Positions 21,061 through 32,166 of a stretch of DNA of 64,000 nt are shown here, one piece after another (within the stretch, counting starts at the first letter, position 1; each line of letters begins with the position of its first letter). Both the position numbers and the translations under genes were made by a program. Origin of the DNA: Spodoptera frugiperda (Eukaryota > Arthropoda > Insecta > Lepidoptera > Noctuidae). Below the pieces are notes generated by a model. It saw only the letters and a list, made by a program, of their open reading frames with translations, ran no database searches and was not told the origin of the DNA. The stretch covers positions 17,882,993-17,946,992 of the forward strand of contig NC_064236.1 in assembly GCF_023101765.2 (NCBI RefSeq). The letters run 5' to 3'.

Positions 21061-22087
21061 ATGGAGGCTGCGAACGCGATGAAAATTGAGAAGTTTGACG
21101 GAAGAAATTAAAAACAATGGAAATTCCAAGTCAAATGTGCTTTACAGCTCGCAAGTGCAGTGGGATAAAGACGACGGTATGGCAATGTTCATTCTAACAT
21201 CGTCCATGGATTTAAACCAAATATCCTTGATAGAAAACTGTGAGACTGCTAATGAAGTCATGTCAAAATTAGAAGCAATATTTGAACAGAAATCAGAATA
21301 CAACAAGATGTTGATTCATGAAAAATTTTATCAATATTCATATAGCACAAGTGACACAATGGCACAGCATGTGTCCAAAGTGGAGAGCTTAGCAAAGCAG
21401 TTACGGGAGACTGGTGAGAAACTTAGTGACACAGCGATAATTACTAAGATTCTGATTACATTGCCATCAACATACCGATCACTTAGACAAGCATGGTTAT
21501 CACTTGTTGAGAGTAATCAAACAATTCAGAATCTCACTTCTCGCCTAATAGATAAAGAAGCCAGCCTTGCTACCGACATAAGTAGCAGTGAGACAGCATT
21601 AGTGGCATCAAAAGGAAAGTTAAATTCAAGAAATATTAATAAACCGACGACAAATGATCAAAAATTGTCAAGTCATAGATTTGTATGCTACAATTGTGGT
21701 AAAGGAGGCCACTTCGCCCAAGAGTGTATGATGCCAAAGAAAAAACATAACCTGAAACCTAAGAATATACTGGCATTCAGTGCTGCACTTAAGAAACACG
21801 ATGAAGAGACATGGATCCTTGATAGTGGAGTCTCAATGCATATGACTTTCAAGCGGGATTACTTCTGTGAGTTGAACGAGTCTCTTTACAATAATTTTGT
21901 GAAATTGGGTAACCAACAGAATATCAAAGAATGTGGTGAAGGAACAATACTGATAAACAAACAAGTTAATGGTACATGGGACATATGTAAACTTGAAATT
22001 GTTTTATATGTATCTGAGTTGCGTAGAAATCTATTCTCAGAAGGTGCTGCTACAAGAAAAGGATATAATTATAATAATAAAGAATAA
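21061..22087 (+). pseudogene. Ty1/copia Gag-protease region
   Basis: The ATG at 21061 starts MEAANAMKIEKFDGRN, then TAA at 21109. After a frameshift a 333-codon frame carries the copia Gag core (NEVMSKLEAIFEQKSEYNKM, TKILITLPSTYRSLRQAW). A zinc knuckle CYNCGKGGHFAQEC is at about 21687-21728. The protease site WILDSGVSMHMT follows near 21812, where copia proteins normally have DSGAS, so Ala is Val. Downstream parts are broken. The element would package RNA and integrate a cDNA. Confidence 0.9.
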
Positions 22088-22177
22088 TACTGAAGCAATG
22101 ATACTAAAAAATAATTTTGTAAAAATAATAAATAAGTTTGATGGCACATTTAACAAAAAACAATTTATTTGAATTAA

Positions 22178-23260
22178 ATGTCAAAACAATTAAAGAAGGA
22201 TATTGTAATATTATGCAAACAGATACGGTACCGTACCGTATTTAAGTTTGGATTAGGACATTTGAATGTCAAGGAGCTTCAAAATATGTGTAAGAATGGT
22301 GTGATTCAGAAGTCAGAAATCAGGATTTTGTTTGTGAAGCCTGCCAATATGGGAAATAAGCAAGACGTCCTTTCATGAAATCTACCTGAGGTCCAACAGA
22401 ACCTAGTGAAATAATGTACAGCGACGTCTGTGGCCCTATAGAAGAACCATCTGTATCAGATATGAAGTACTTTGTTTTATTCAAAGATGGAGCAACTAGC
22501 TATCGCCATGTTTACTTTATGAAGCACAGGAGCGAAGTATGTATTTCAATACCGTACTTTTTGAAATATAATGCAATACAACAAATTTAAAAATTATTTG
22601 CAGATATTACATACGGATAATGGTTGTGAATATGTAAATCAAGAATTCAAGTAATTTCTAGAGAGTAAAGGTATACAACATGAAAGTACTGCCCCGTATA
22701 CTCCTCAGCAAAACGGGAGAGCAGAAGCATGGAAACTGCAAGAACAATGCTATATGCAAAGAATATACTTACCTTTGAACATGTGGGCAGAAGCTGTCAA
22801 TCGTGCAGTATATTTATTAAATAGAAATACATAAAGTCAGACAGGAAATGTAACACCATTTGATCTGTGGCATAGAGTGAAACCTAACTTACACCATATA
22901 AGAATATTTGGATGTGTACACACACCTAAAGAATAAAGGAAGAAACTTTCTAAGAAAAGTGTGAAGATGTTGTTAGATGGATATGACCATGATAATTACA
23001 GGATGTATGGTCAAAATACCAAGAAGGTTACAGTGTCACGGGACGTGAAGTTTGATGAACACAGTACACTAGAAGAAAAACAAATCTTGGTGGAACTGAC
23101 AGTTGAACAAAATGAAAATCAGTCTACATCACAGGATGAGTTTCAACATATTATCATCAATCAAGAGAGTACCATCCCTGAAGAAATCAGTTCAGATGAT
23201 AGCATGAAGAGTTCAGAAGATCTAGATGAAACTTATGTACCACCAAGAATATACATTTAG
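22178..23260 (+). pseudogene. Copia integrase region, multiply frameshifted
   Basis: FGLGHLNVKELQNMCKNGVI is the pre-integrase zinc-binding block. About 22410-22550 encodes MYSDVCGPIEEPSVSDMKYF (first catalytic Asp). 22600-22660 encodes ILHTDNGCEYVNQEF (second Asp) and 22670-22730 STAPYTPQQNGRAE (Glu region). HIRIFGCVHTPK follows. An open 99-codon stretch (22961-23260) is the acidic linker before the RT. Stops and frameshifts separate most blocks. Confidence 0.88.
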
Positions 23261-23276
23261 ATCAGAATGAACAAAG

Positions 23277-23525
23277 AAACACCACCTTACGTTCACGTCG
23301 AAACAACAACATAGAAGGAAATTTCACAGAACTTGAAGTACCTAATACTTATCAAGAAGCGATGAATAGTCCAAATTCTGATCTATGGAAGAAAGCCATA
23401 GCAGAAGAGTTTCAGTCACAGTTAAAATATGTTGAGACTTCTAATCAATTGGCTGGTTTCTTAACTAAAGCTTTGCCGGTAATTAAGTTTAATACAATTA
23501 GAGACAAGATGATGAAAAATGTTTA
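23277..23525 (+). pseudogene. Copia RT N-terminus fused to C-terminus by deletion
   Basis: YQEAMNSPNSDLWKKAIAEE is the first RT block; directly after FQSQ the sequence continues as LKYVETSNQLAGFLTKALPV, the very end of the RNase H domain. The RT palm (YVDD) and most of RNase H are missing, so an internal deletion of more than a kilobase joined the two near 23420. The stop is at 23523-23525. Confidence 0.85.
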
Positions 23526-23950
23526 ACGTAATTGTAGTAGTGGTCAAGTATTTTTATTTGTACTTGTACTTTATGTTTGTACTTTATGATTATAATTAGC
23601 TTCTGCCGCGACTACGTCAGCGGAAAATTTCTTGTTTTAACATAAGATCACACTCGGCGCTATTGTAGCTTCCTATTAGTAAAAGAATGCTGCTCTGACT
23701 GCAGCTGCTCGCCGTCTTTCTGCTGCTAGACGCTGCGAGCGCTGAGCGCTAATCTCCCTAAAACTCGTTTCAGAGACATGTTGCCTTAAATCAGCGATAT
23801 GTTGCGCACGTTTAGTGCTAGTTTCTCTAAGCATGCTCGTTTATTTATTAGAAAATAAACTACACAGACTTGAAAACGAACATACTAAACGTACACCGAA
23901 ATAAATGTAATAGAATTTCGTTTATTTTTTCAATTCAGAGAACCAATAAA
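23526..23950. other. Downstream of copia; possible LTR start, then unassigned
   Basis: TGTAGTAGTGGTCAAG after the stop might be PPT/LTR sequence, but no copy exists upstream. From about 23600 CTTCTGCCGCGACTACGTCA resembles other CGACT-CGTC-GCG repeat starts (27040, 43790). The rest is unassigned. Confidence 0.3.
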
Positions 23951-24440
23951 TCAACAACAATAACAGCAGACTGAAAATTTATAGTCCAGTCAATTTAGTA
24001 TTTCACCTCGGAAATCGAGATACCCAGCTGTAATTTTGTATATACTTGTATATTGACCCCCTAAAACTTGTCTCAAAACCTACATGATAATATGGTAGGG
24101 TGTAAGCAACTCTTAAATTTTAAGGTCCCAAAAAACGTTTTTGGCATTTGCATTTAATACCAATATTGTAGAATACAAATTCCTTTCCAACTTTAGTGTA
24201 AACTTTTTTTATACGGTGAACCGTTTTCGAGATAGAGGGCGGAGAACGCGCGGTCACTGAATCTCTTCAAAAAAATTTTTTTTCGTCTAACCTATCCGTG
24301 ATGGTTGTCTATGGATAGGACATTAAAAAATACGTCATGGTTCCTATAATCATTTTTCGTCAAAATCAATTGTTTGAAAGATAGACTCTTCCAAAGTGGA
24401 AAATAAAGTGTTTTTTTTTAAATGTATCATTCTTAAAAAC
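23951..24440. repeat. Dispersed repeat with ACCTATCCGTGATGGTTGTC
   Basis: 24270-24420 shares TTTTTCGTCAAAATCAATTG and TGTTTGAAAGATAGAC with 32444-32780 and 40680-40735, so it belongs to dispersed repeat family P. The 23951-24250 part is unassigned. Confidence 0.55.
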
Positions 24441-24454
24441 TAATTATGATACGT

Positions 24455-24721
24455 ACGTGGGTTGTATGCGTCGTAGAAACAAAAAAAAAAAACGACAAAC
24501 GGTAGCTAATAAATAACCTTGGCTAACTATTTCATTACTTTTTCCATATGTTTGATAATGTTTTAGGGAGAAAAAAAATCATTTCTGAATTATTTTTACT
24601 GAAAAGTCGCTATTTTTCATATTTTCAATTGGAGGTTTAAACCCCCTTTTTTTTGTCGATAAAATTAAATGTAGTAAGTACTCAGCCTTAACGGGTTAGA
24701 AGTCTCACCCCTATCACATTG
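24455..24721. mobile_element. MITE B, right part only
   Basis: Contains ACGACAAACGGTAGCTAATA and ends AACGGGTTAGAAGTC...CCTATCACATT before GTA. It matches the right 60 percent of the complete copy at 30230-30639. The left TIR is missing. Confidence 0.72.
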
Positions 24722-24893
24722 TACAGGTTTACACAGTACCAAAATGCTACTAAAAATCTTTAAGCTACAACAGGATTAATAATAAATTTTATTTATAAGT
24801 ATATTTAAGAAAATATTATTGATATCTTATTAATATATATTAAACATTAGATTAAGTTTTTAATTTAATAATCAATAATTATTTATTCTTATC

Positions 24894-24975
24894 TAATAAT
24901 AACCAGTCGTGTGACTGGTTATTATTATTTAATTATGAAATTATTGGGTTATGGGTGTCCATAACCCAATAATTT
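24894..24975. repeat. Two adjacent perfect hairpins
   Basis: Hairpin 1: arms 24894-24908 and 24913-24927, loop GTGT. Hairpin 2: arms 24938-24953 and 24960-24975 (AAATTATTGGGTTATG), loop GGTGTC. They are 10 bases apart in an otherwise AT-rich stretch. No T-run terminator or gene adjoins. Confidence 0.85.
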
Positions 24976-25640
24976 TTCTTCCATATTACACAATAGTCAG
25001 GTGCAAAATAAACATTTTTTCTTTCTTTTTCTTTCTGATTATTGTGTTATTGGTTGGGCATCAGCCGGGGATTGTCCTTTGGTGAACTTCCATAGTGAAT
25101 ACAGGGATAATCGCCGCCTGAAGCCCCATTACATTTAGATTACATTAAAATTGTTCAACGGGCTTCTGCGACTTGGCTTCGGCCCCTCGTACTACTCGTT
25201 CCAAAGGTTCGGGACCCTGTGGTCAAGTGATAGGAAAAGAAATAATAATAAATTATCTTATTTAATAATAATTATCTTATTTACTCACCGATACCATCAA
25301 GCGCCTTGCTATTTCACTAACTGACTTCTTTTGTTCGTGCAAAATAATAACATCTGTCTTTTTCAAATTTGTGTGAAGTGTTGAGATAATTATGTTGAAC
25401 TTTGCACACGAATTATGTAGCAATAAACTCATAAATTGACAACTAAGAATGCAATTATTTTGTAAGTTGGGTGATTTGGAAAACATTTAAAGAATTGTCG
25501 GTAGTTACTTCATAAACGGGTTAAATAAAATGACCCGAGAGTTCCATGGTAGCCACAAACATTACAAGTATCGATTCATTAGAAATTTAGAATTAGATAT
25601 TGTTTAAAAATATTTGATAAACACTACAAAAAAAATCGAT
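24976..25640. other. Unassigned, with a possible retroelement tail
   Basis: GGTGCAAAATAAACATTTTT then a CTTTCTTT run near 25010 resembles 53450-53490 and may be an element 3' end. A 69-codon minus frame (25277-25486) is unrecognised. Confidence 0.35.
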
Positions 25641-25645
25641 GTCAG

Positions 25646-25719
25646 TGCTGGGATCGATCCTGCGACACTTTATCTGATGTCTCTAAACGTTAACCATTGC
25701 GCAAAACGTGCAATTGATG
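25646..25719 (-). repeat. tRNA-like SINE head or tRNA pseudogene
   Basis: On the minus strand GCGCAATGGTTAACG matches an A box and GCAGGATCGATCCCAGC contains a B box at the right spacing. No full cloverleaf with acceptor stem could be drawn, and no A-tail is evident. Confidence 0.5.
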
Positions 25720-25931
25720 ATGATATTGTAACGGATTCAATAGAATAAATATACGACGAGAAGATTCCTTTAGATATATTTGTGTGTATAAATTGTGTAG
25801 CTCGATCGTATTACTTTTATCTCTACCCTAGTTTTTATTCATAAAATCTTTTACAAAATTCTTACATATAGCGACACAAAATTTATAGTATAATATACCA
25901 ACGTGTGCGTAACGGACAAACGTTTTTATGC

Positions 25932-26559
25932 GGGTCTACCTTTATTAGTAGAATTTTTTTGGTCATAATTTTATTTTGCATAACAACACATGGCAGAAAC
26001 TTCATTTCGCAGAAAATCATTTGGTATACCATCATTTGTAATATATTAAAAACGCATAATTTTGTAAGTCAAAATTATCTTTAGGCATAAATTGATACAC
26101 ATAATAATTAAAAAGTAGAACCATCGTATCTCAGAAAGTTCACATTTAGAATCATCTTTTGGCATATTTTTCATATCCATAATAATTCAAAGTCAAAGTC
26201 AAAGTCAAAATTATTTATTTCAATTAGACCAGGAAGGCACTTTTGAACGTCAAAGCAAATATAATAATATTAATAACGTCAGTCTGTCAGTCAGTCCTCT
26301 ATTGAAGCTATTTGCTCGTTCCAAAGTGTAGATTCCTATGGAGAAGGACGAGCAAGAAACTCCATAGGTTACTCTTTTCCAATCAGAATTGAATATCAAT
26401 TTATGCCTAAAGATGATTCTGACTTATAAAATTATGCGTTTTTAATGTATTACAAATGATGGTATACCAAATGATTTTCTGCGAAATGAAGTTTCTGCCA
26501 TGCGTTGTTATGCAAAATAAAATTATGACCAAAAAAATTCTACTAATAAAGGTAGACCC
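25932..26559. mobile_element. MITE C with long TIRs and 9-bp TSD
   Basis: Starts GGGTCTACCTTTATTAGTAG and ends with its reverse complement. Arms of about 165 bp (25932-26100 and 26395-26559) are inverted copies with few mismatches. The flanks are TTTTTATGC on both sides (25923-25931 and 26560-26568). The centre carries an inverted relative of the 20650-20830 repeat. Partial relatives at 59337-59440 and 60484-60585. Confidence 0.85.
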
Positions 26560-27040
26560 TTTTTATGCACATTACTATGGAATACCCACACAGGTATATT
26601 GTATAGCGATAGTTGTCACAAAGATCCTCTGAATGTTTCGCAATAATGTTACGGGTATCACAAGCCTGTTGTGATAAACATGAAATTCAATTGTCGTCTC
26701 CTTCACAGTCTGCACGCTCAATTTGTGTAACCAGTTCAATTCAAAACATACACAATTGCATTCCATTTTCTATCTACACAACCTTAAAGTACGGTCGGAA
26801 ATTCAATGATCCATTGCTTGTATGCACCCTGATATTTGTGGTTGTTTCCCGTAGCGCTACGCGACTAAATACATTATTGATTTTAAATATCGCGCGACGT
26901 CTCTTATGATTACGTTTTTTACGTAGTACGGCGTAGTTAGCTCCCACTCCTAGACTTTGATTCATTTTATGTAAGCTACTAGCTTTTACTCGCGACTTAG
27001 TTCGCGGGGGATGTGACGTTCAGGCACAAAAATATTAAGC
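26560..27040. other. Unassigned; overlapping frames without coding evidence
   Basis: Frames of 60-98 codons overlap on both strands (26575-26965), none recognised. From 26975 a CTAGC...CGCGACTTAGTTCGCGG repeat start appears. Confidence 0.4.
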
Positions 27041-27500
27041 TGTGCCCGCGACTCCGTCAGCGTGTTAATCCTTCCTTTGCACAAAAATTATCACCCGCGT
27101 TGGCTTATTAGTGTATTTCATGTGTAACTTTACTGTTCTATATTATTTTTGATTGAATAGGTAATAATGTTACCTTTTTTTAATTAGAGATGAGTGAGAA
27201 AAGTAAGCGAGACAAATGTAATCAGAAAGCTTCGAATTGCTAAGCTATCTAAAGCAGGACGTGTTATTGTGAATCTTTACTAATATTATAAAGCTGAAGA
27301 GTTTGTTTGTTTGATTGTTTGTTTGAACGCGCTAATCTCCGGAACTACTGGTCCGATTTGAATAATTCTTTTTGTGTTGGATAGTCCATTTATCGAGGAA
27401 GGCTATAAAACATCACGCTATGACCAATAGGAGCCGAGTAGAGCGGGTGAAACCGCGCGGAAGTACCTAGTCAACCATAAAATACCATAATATTAAGGAA
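27041..27500. repeat. Dispersed repeats with GTTTGTTTGATTGTTTG
   Basis: 27041-27080 has a GCGACTCCGTCAGCG start; 27280-27480 has AATATTATAAAGCTGAAGAG, a GTTTGTTT run and AACTACTGGTCCGATTTGAA, a sequence type I know as repetitive in moths and butterflies. No coding capacity. Confidence 0.5.
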
Positions 27501-27599
27501 AACATTTCCGTCGTACATGATTTCTGTGTAGCTTTAACCATTAAGTCTGCACACGCGATGGAAACTTAACAATTTCTCCCTTTACCTAACATTTTCCTT

Positions 27600-27715
27600 C
27601 ACTGCTCTGCTCCTATTGATCAAAATAAAGCAACATAAATTCAAAATTCAAAATAATTTAATTTGTATTAAAATCCTTTACCGTGCCATGCCGTGCCGTG
27701 CCGGCAGTGGGCCCT
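27600..27715 (-). repeat. Dispersed repeat with (GCCGT)n
   Basis: CCGTGCCATGCCGTGCCGTG and GGCAGTGGGC are the reverse complement of 32463-32580 (GCCCACTGCCGGCACGG). Confidence 0.65.
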
Positions 27716-28190
27716 TACATTCTACTTTTTCTATTAGAACAAAACTTATCTAACAAATTTCACTAACAGAGGGACTAAAAATATAACTTTCACAATACAT
27801 CATACTCCATAATGAAATGTCCAGACTGATGTAGATGAGTACTAAAATGTACAATCACCCGCGCTTGATTTAACAATGTAGTGATTATCTGTGTAGCGAG
27901 AAGGGTGTACACTGCAGCCGGGCGGCAGATTAAATTACACGTCGGCTACACCAGGCTGCACATGACGATATAGAATCATCGACGCCCCAAGCAATAAGTC
28001 GGTAATCGTAAAATCAATATTTTACAGGAAAATAGATTTACTGTTTTGTGGAATATCTTTTCAACGAGTAGGAATATCAAAGACATTGATGCATCAAAGA
28101 CAAGCAATTTTTTTGTGAGATGTAATTATTATAGTATAATATGTAATTATCTATAACCATCACCTGGTAATTAATGAAAATATTACCCGA
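27716..28190. other. Unassigned AT-rich stretch
   Basis: No ORF or repeat recognised. Confidence 0.5.
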
Positions 28191-28470
28191 AATGTGCTAC
28201 ATAGAATATTACAGTGTTACGGGGTTATTGCAGACATATATGTATTTAAAACAATGAAACGTATTATTACGTTACGGGCTCCTAAAGCTTCATTTGTCAT
28301 GGGGTGGCGCGGCGGTGATTGTTGTATTTACTTTTATTGTTTTTATTTTTCTTTTATAATTTGTTTTCGTGTATTACTAACACTAGTCTATAAGAAAATT
28401 GTTACTAACTAAATGGACACCATGGTCTGAAATAAATAAAATGATTATGATTATGATTAAAGCGTTATTT
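28191..28470 (+). repeat. Retroelement 3' tail-like sequence
   Basis: Ends CATGGTCTGAAATAAATAAA followed by GATTATGATTATGATTA, in the manner of non-LTR 3' ends (compare 734-867). No coding part is recognisable. Confidence 0.4.
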
Positions 28471-28517
28471 TCTTTAGTAGAGACTATGCGTCACATACTA
28501 TTACGGAGTTATTGTAG

Positions 28518-28860
28518 TATGGGAGAGCCATGCTTTTAAGTGTGGGAGAGCCATGCTTCGGCACAAATGTGCCGGCTCGACCGAAGTGATACCACGGCCT
28601 CACAGAAAACCGATGTGAAACAACGCTTGCGTTGTGTTTCGTTGTGTGAGTGAGGTTACCGGAGGTCCAATACCCTTCCCAATCTTCCCCATCCCCGATT
28701 CCCGAACAACAACCCTATAATTCCTAACTCCCAAAAAGCCGGCAATGCACTTGTAATGCCTCTGGTGTTTCAAGTGTCCATGGGCGACGGCGATTTCTTA
28801 TCATCAGGTAATACGTGTGCCCGATTACGCCCGGCGTGTTTCATAATTGTTTTTGTAGAG
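28518..28860 (+). mobile_element. SINE-like element S, copy 1
   Basis: Contains GGGAGAGCCATGCTTCGGCA, GCCGGCTCGACC (B-box-like), GTGAAACAACGCTTGCGTTG and TGTCCATGGGCGACGGCGAT. The 5' end is partly duplicated: GGGAGAGCCATGCTT occurs at about 28520 and again at about 28543. Other copies at 31283-31589, 49811-50040 and 51615-51765. Confidence 0.8.
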
Positions 28861-28966
28861 AAATGCATTATAAAACTTTTATGTATCATCCAGTTACAAC
28901 TAATATATTTTAAAGTGATGAAATATAACATTTTTTAGTCTTATAAAAAAAACAATGTCATCATCA

Positions 28967-30205
28967 TCATTGATTATCATCATCAGCCCAGAGACGTCCA
29001 CTGCTGAACAAAGGCCTCCCCCTTAGTCCTCCACGTGGGACGACAAACCGCCACCTGCGTCCACTGGCTCCCCGCGGCTCTGATGATGTCGTCGGTCCGC
29101 CTATTGGGAGGTCTGCCCACGTTTCGTAATCCGGTCCGCGGTCTTTAGTCTTCCGAGCGATGTAGCCTGCCCATTGCCACTTCAGCCTGCATATTTTGAG
29201 AGCTATGTATGTAACTCTTGTTCTTTGGCGAATTTCCATACTTCGGATTTTGTCGCGCAAAGATACTCCTAGCATAGCCCTCTCCATCGCACGCTGGGCG
29301 ACTCTGAGCATTTCTAGGCCAGCAGTTAGGGACCGGTACCGTAAGTTATCACCGGCAACACACACTGGTTGTACACACTGGTTGTACATCCTGGTATTCA
29401 GACACTGCGGGATCCCAAACGCTGCTCATCCGACTTGGATTCTTCGGGCGACCTCTTTCTCGAAGTTGGACCTACCTAGCTGGATGATCTGACCCAGGTA
29501 TGTGTAGAGGTCTACAACTTCGAGGATATCGTTCCCAACGATAACTGGTACAGGTGCAACATGGACATTTGACATGATTTTCGTCTTGTCAATGTTCATT
29601 TTAAGGCCCACCTGTTGGGAAACGGTATTGAGGTCGCTGAGCATAGTGTTCAGGTCTTCCAGGGACTCAGCTTTTACGAATATGTCATGGGCGAAACGGA
29701 AATGGGTGATGTATTCGCCATTAACATTGATGTCTCGTCCGCTCCAGTCCAAGAGCTTACGTCCTCCAGTGCGTTCGTGAATAGTTTCGGAGATATCACG
29801 TCTCCCTGTCTCACGCCCTTCCGCAACTGGATTGGTCTCGTAGTCTCTTCCTGGAGTCGGATGCGCATGGTGGCGTTGTTATACAAACACTTCAAAACCT
29901 CGATGTATCTATAGTCGATGTGTGTGTCGATCTCACCGCTGGAGAGACTGCAGCACCGCCCAGGTTTCGATTGAATCGAAGGCTTTCTCATAGTCCACAA
30001 ACGCCAAGCATAGTGGCAAATTATACTCCTCGGTCTTCTGTATAACCTGCCGCAGAGTATGAATGTGGTCTATAGTACTGAAGCCATTTCGGAATCCGGC
30101 TTGTTCGGGAGGGTGGAAGTCATCAAACCTGCGTCCGAGACGGTTCGTGATGACCCTCGAAAATAGTTTATACACATGGCTCAGAGATATCGTTAACGAC
30201 CTAGA
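28967..30205 (-). pseudogene. RTE-clade reverse transcriptase, 5'-truncated, frameshifted
   Basis: The minus strand begins ISLSHVYKLFSRVITNRLG, then EQAGFRNGFSTIDHIHTLRQ and CLAFVDYEKAFDSIETW (motif A Asp kept), KGVRQGDVISPKLF (motif B), HFRFAHDIFVKAES at the motif C position, where FADD is expected, so one catalytic Asp is His. GLKMNIDKTKIM and YTYLGQ follow. The C-terminal part (28967-29389) has RLKWQWAGYIARKTKDR, typical of RTE ends. At least three frameshifts. The 3' tip carries TCATCATCATCATTG on the plus strand, the usual RTE tail. Confidence 0.9.
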
Positions 30206-30229
30206 TATATTGTATTATGAGCTAATATA

Positions 30230-30639
30230 CAATGTGATAGGGGTGAGACTTCTAACCCGTTAAGGCTGAGTACTACATCTAATTTTATGGACAAAAGTCA
30301 GGGGTCGAAGGGGTCGAATCCCCTCCCCCTAAAAATTATGGCTATTTTAATATTTTTTTTACTTTTTTTGATATCAAAGGTTGTATGCGTCGTAGAAACA
30401 AAAAAAAAACGACAAACGGTAGCTAATAACCTTGGTTAACTAATTCATTACTTTTTTCATATGTTTGATAATGTTTTGGTGAGAAAAAAAATCATTTGTG
30501 AATTATTTTTACCGAAAAAATCACTATTTTCCAATATTTTCAATTAGGGGTTCAACCCCTCATATTTTTTTTTTTTGTCGATAAAATTAGATGTAGTACT
30601 CAGCCTTAACGGGTTAGAAGTCCCACTCCTATCACGATA
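30230..30639. mobile_element. MITE B, complete copy
   Basis: TIRs of about 60 bp: left CAATGTGATAGGGGTGAGAC, right the reverse complement with small changes; both include ACTTCTAACCCGTTAAGGCT. TA at 30228-30229 and 30640-30641 is the likely target duplication. 410 bp, no ORF. It abuts the truncated end of the RTE fragment. Partial copies at 24455, 44009 and 47479. Confidence 0.82.
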
Positions 30640-31194
30640 TATAATACGTATCGAAAGGTTAATTATATTAATAAGTCAATTATGTATATTTAAAACATAG
30701 TAAGCATTATGGATTGCGTAGTCATAAATTAATATTACAAGAATTCCATACTAGTGTTTACCAAAAACGTCACGACGCACTTCACCGAAATAAAATATGA
30801 ACCAAATTTTGGTACAGATTCGTAACAGTAGTTCTGCCGTCATAATTTTGTTTAAATATTTCCGTGCAATAAAAGTGTATTTATTAATATCTTCGCTAAT
30901 ATCATTGGGAAAATTCTGCATAAAATTTTCAAGGTGTACTCCGCTCCAATATCGAGCAAAAAAGCAAAAGGTCCGTAATATTACATTGCCGATTGCTTAA
31001 GGGCTATAGGTTAACAACTACCTACGTCTCTGATATTAGCTTCAGTACATTGTTAGAGTAGAAATGATACTACTCATATTACCACGCTTTTTTTAACACG
31101 CTTTTATTAGGTCGACCTGTATGTATGTAAACTATTAATTTATTTTATAAGTCTTTGCAATAGCATATTTTAAATAGACGAACGTTCATTACAA
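30640..31194. other. Unassigned AT-rich stretch
   Basis: No gene or repeat recognised. Confidence 0.5.
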
Positions 31195-31740
31195 GATCTT
31201 TCTAACAAGTCCAAACACGGCTATGATAAGATCATCTATCACGAAATTCCAGTTCATATCTTCCGGCTCCATCATCAGATCAAGTGTGGGAGAGCCATGC
31301 TTCGGCACGAATGGGCCGGCTCGCCACGGCCTCACAGAAAACCGACGTGAAACAACCCTTGCGTTGTGTTTAGTTGTGTGAGTGAGGTTACCGGAACCCT
31401 ATTTCCCCCTTCTCAGTCTTCCCAATCCCCGATTCCCGAACAACAACCCTTAAATTCCTAACCCCAAAAGGCCGGCAACGCATTTGTAACGTATCTGGTG
31501 TTTCAAATGTCCATGGGCGGCGGCGATTGATTACCATCAGGTGATACCTACGCTCGTCTACCGGCGTTTCTCAAAAAAAAAAAAAAAAACAGCTCGACAA
31601 TCCTATACTGTTGTATTGTGTTCAAAATCACATTCAACTACCAATTTTTATACCGATACGATCTTCACTAGATGGTTAAATTGGTAGACTTGTTTACATA
31701 GTTACATAATACAGGACGACTTAATAATGAAAAAAGCGTG
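31195..31740 (+). repeat. Dispersed repeat A, copy 2, interrupted by a SINE
   Basis: 31195-31282 and 31590-31740 are the two halves of one repeat A, aligned with 10985-11190. Confidence 0.82.
31283..31589 (+). mobile_element. SINE-like element S, copy 2, nested
   Basis: Full-looking copy starting GTGTGGGAGAGCCATGC within the first bases and ending in 17 A plus C. Compared with the uninterrupted repeat A, only CA (31281-31282 and 31590-31591) is duplicated, much shorter than LINE-type TSDs. Confidence 0.82.
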
Positions 31741-32166
31741 TTAAAAATCCGATTACCTAAGTAGGTACATATTAGTGTTATACACAATAATTATATTGCA
31801 GTGAGCATAATGTGGATTTTGTTTGTAACACGACAATATAGAAGAAGATGGAACATAATAGAGTTCGAATGTTTCTATTCCTATTTAATGAGATTTCTAA
31901 CATAAAAGGAAGCTAGAAAGAGGTTTACTCAACAAAGAACACTATAAAAGGAAAAGTTAAAAGATGTAATATTATAAAATACACAAAAGATTTTGTCAAC
32001 ACAGGTAATCTCCTTGAGAAACTCAGGAGATCCATTCTATTGTGTTAAAAAGTTGGTTCTCTTTGAGAATTTTCCTTAATCCTACAGATACCTAAAACTA
32101 TTGTAAAACCTACGAAAGCTCTAGTTTGCAAAGATGAACATCATTGAAAGTAAAAATACGATTCCT
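31741..32166. other. Unassigned AT-rich stretch
   Basis: No feature recognised. Confidence 0.5.

Noticed and set aside
26575..26965. Three overlapping 60-98 codon frames
   Set aside because: No family resemblance, no ATG context or splice support; density expected by chance.
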